This document shows, in pieces, positions 5,360-5,483 of a DNA stretch of 5,483 bases. This stretch comes from Patescibacteria group bacterium (lineage in GTDB: Bacteria > Patescibacteriota > Microgenomatia > UBA1400 > MFAQ01), in assembly GCA_018817845.1 (NCBI GenBank), contig JAHITH010000014.1, positions 1 to 5,483 of the forward strand, written 5' to 3'. Positions within the stretch are counted from its first letter, which is position 1, and each line of letters starts with the position of its first letter. The position numbers and the translations under genes are program-made. The notes below the pieces were generated by a model that was not told the origin of the DNA, did not search any database, and worked only from the letters and a program-made list of their open reading frames with translations.

Positions 5360-5483
5360 ATGCGAAACGGTATCTGTTTTAAGGACAAAGATGGCAACCA
5401 ACTCTCCTGGGATATAGCTTTCCAAAAAATCCTTAATCGATTCTACAATTATTATCTAGACGCAATCTTGCTTTTTCTTTGGA
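5360..5483 (+). CDS. N-terminal fragment of an unidentified protein (3' truncated by window end)
   Basis: The frame is open from ATG 5360 to the window edge, giving 41 residues that begin MRNGICFKDKDGNQLSWDIA. A mixed polar start is followed by 'FQKILNRFYNYYLDAILLFLW', which looks like an aromatic amphipathic segment running into a membrane helix. The ATG is supported by a -10 box six bases upstream. The start recalls N-termini of hexapeptide-repeat acyltransferases near glycan genes in related genomes, but this is memory-based and weak. Too little is visible to assign a function. The operator copy upstream makes it a candidate target of the TrpR-like regulator. Confidence 0.6.
   Translation, partial: MRNGICFKDKDGNQLSWDIAFQKILNRFYNYYLDAILLFLW

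Overview
The window is 5483 bases of compact, AT-rich bacterial DNA. Genes are short and tightly packed: several overlap by ATGA (stop and start sharing bases), and clear Shine-Dalgarno sites are almost absent. Four genes have a -10 box only 6-7 bases before the start codon, which implies leaderless mRNAs. Together with the gene content (tandem surface-glycan glycosyltransferases, an AbiEii-type toxin pair, a small TrpR/YerC-like regulator), this suggests a Candidate Phyla Radiation bacterium (Patescibacteria, perhaps Microgenomates). That placement is inferred from style, not from a marker gene.

Left part (1-3169): a glycan-assembly operon read rightwards. It holds the C-terminal part of a polytopic membrane protein resembling GT-C/family 39 sugar transferases, then two tandem family 4 glycosyltransferases. 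A palindromic repeat of the type that encodes 'RHSRAGGNL' when translated sits in frame inside the membrane protein, with its left end triplicated as 21-bp units. A shorter relative fills the gap between the two GT4 genes. Each GT4 lacks a different family motif residue.

Middle part (3172-4369): a separate three-gene rightward unit with its own leaderless-type promoter. It encodes a 66-aa putative antitoxin, a 219-aa AbiEii/MenT-like nucleotidyltransferase toxin overlapping it by ATGA, and a 107-aa YkgJ-type cysteine-cluster protein 2 bases later.

Right part (4374-5483): a regulator-centred region. A TrpR/YerC-like repressor (start re-called to 4818) is divergent from a leftward pair of small acidic unknown proteins (71 and 46 aa, ATGA overlap; the 46-aa gene falls below usual length cut-offs). 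A perfect 26-bp palindrome lies between them on the repressor's -35 region. A 20-base copy of it lies after the repressor gene, ahead of the final, truncated gene. This looks like an autoregulated mini-regulon whose other members are unknown, and it is the most promising undescribed system here.

No rRNA, tRNA, CRISPR array, insertion sequence or convincing intrinsic terminator was seen.
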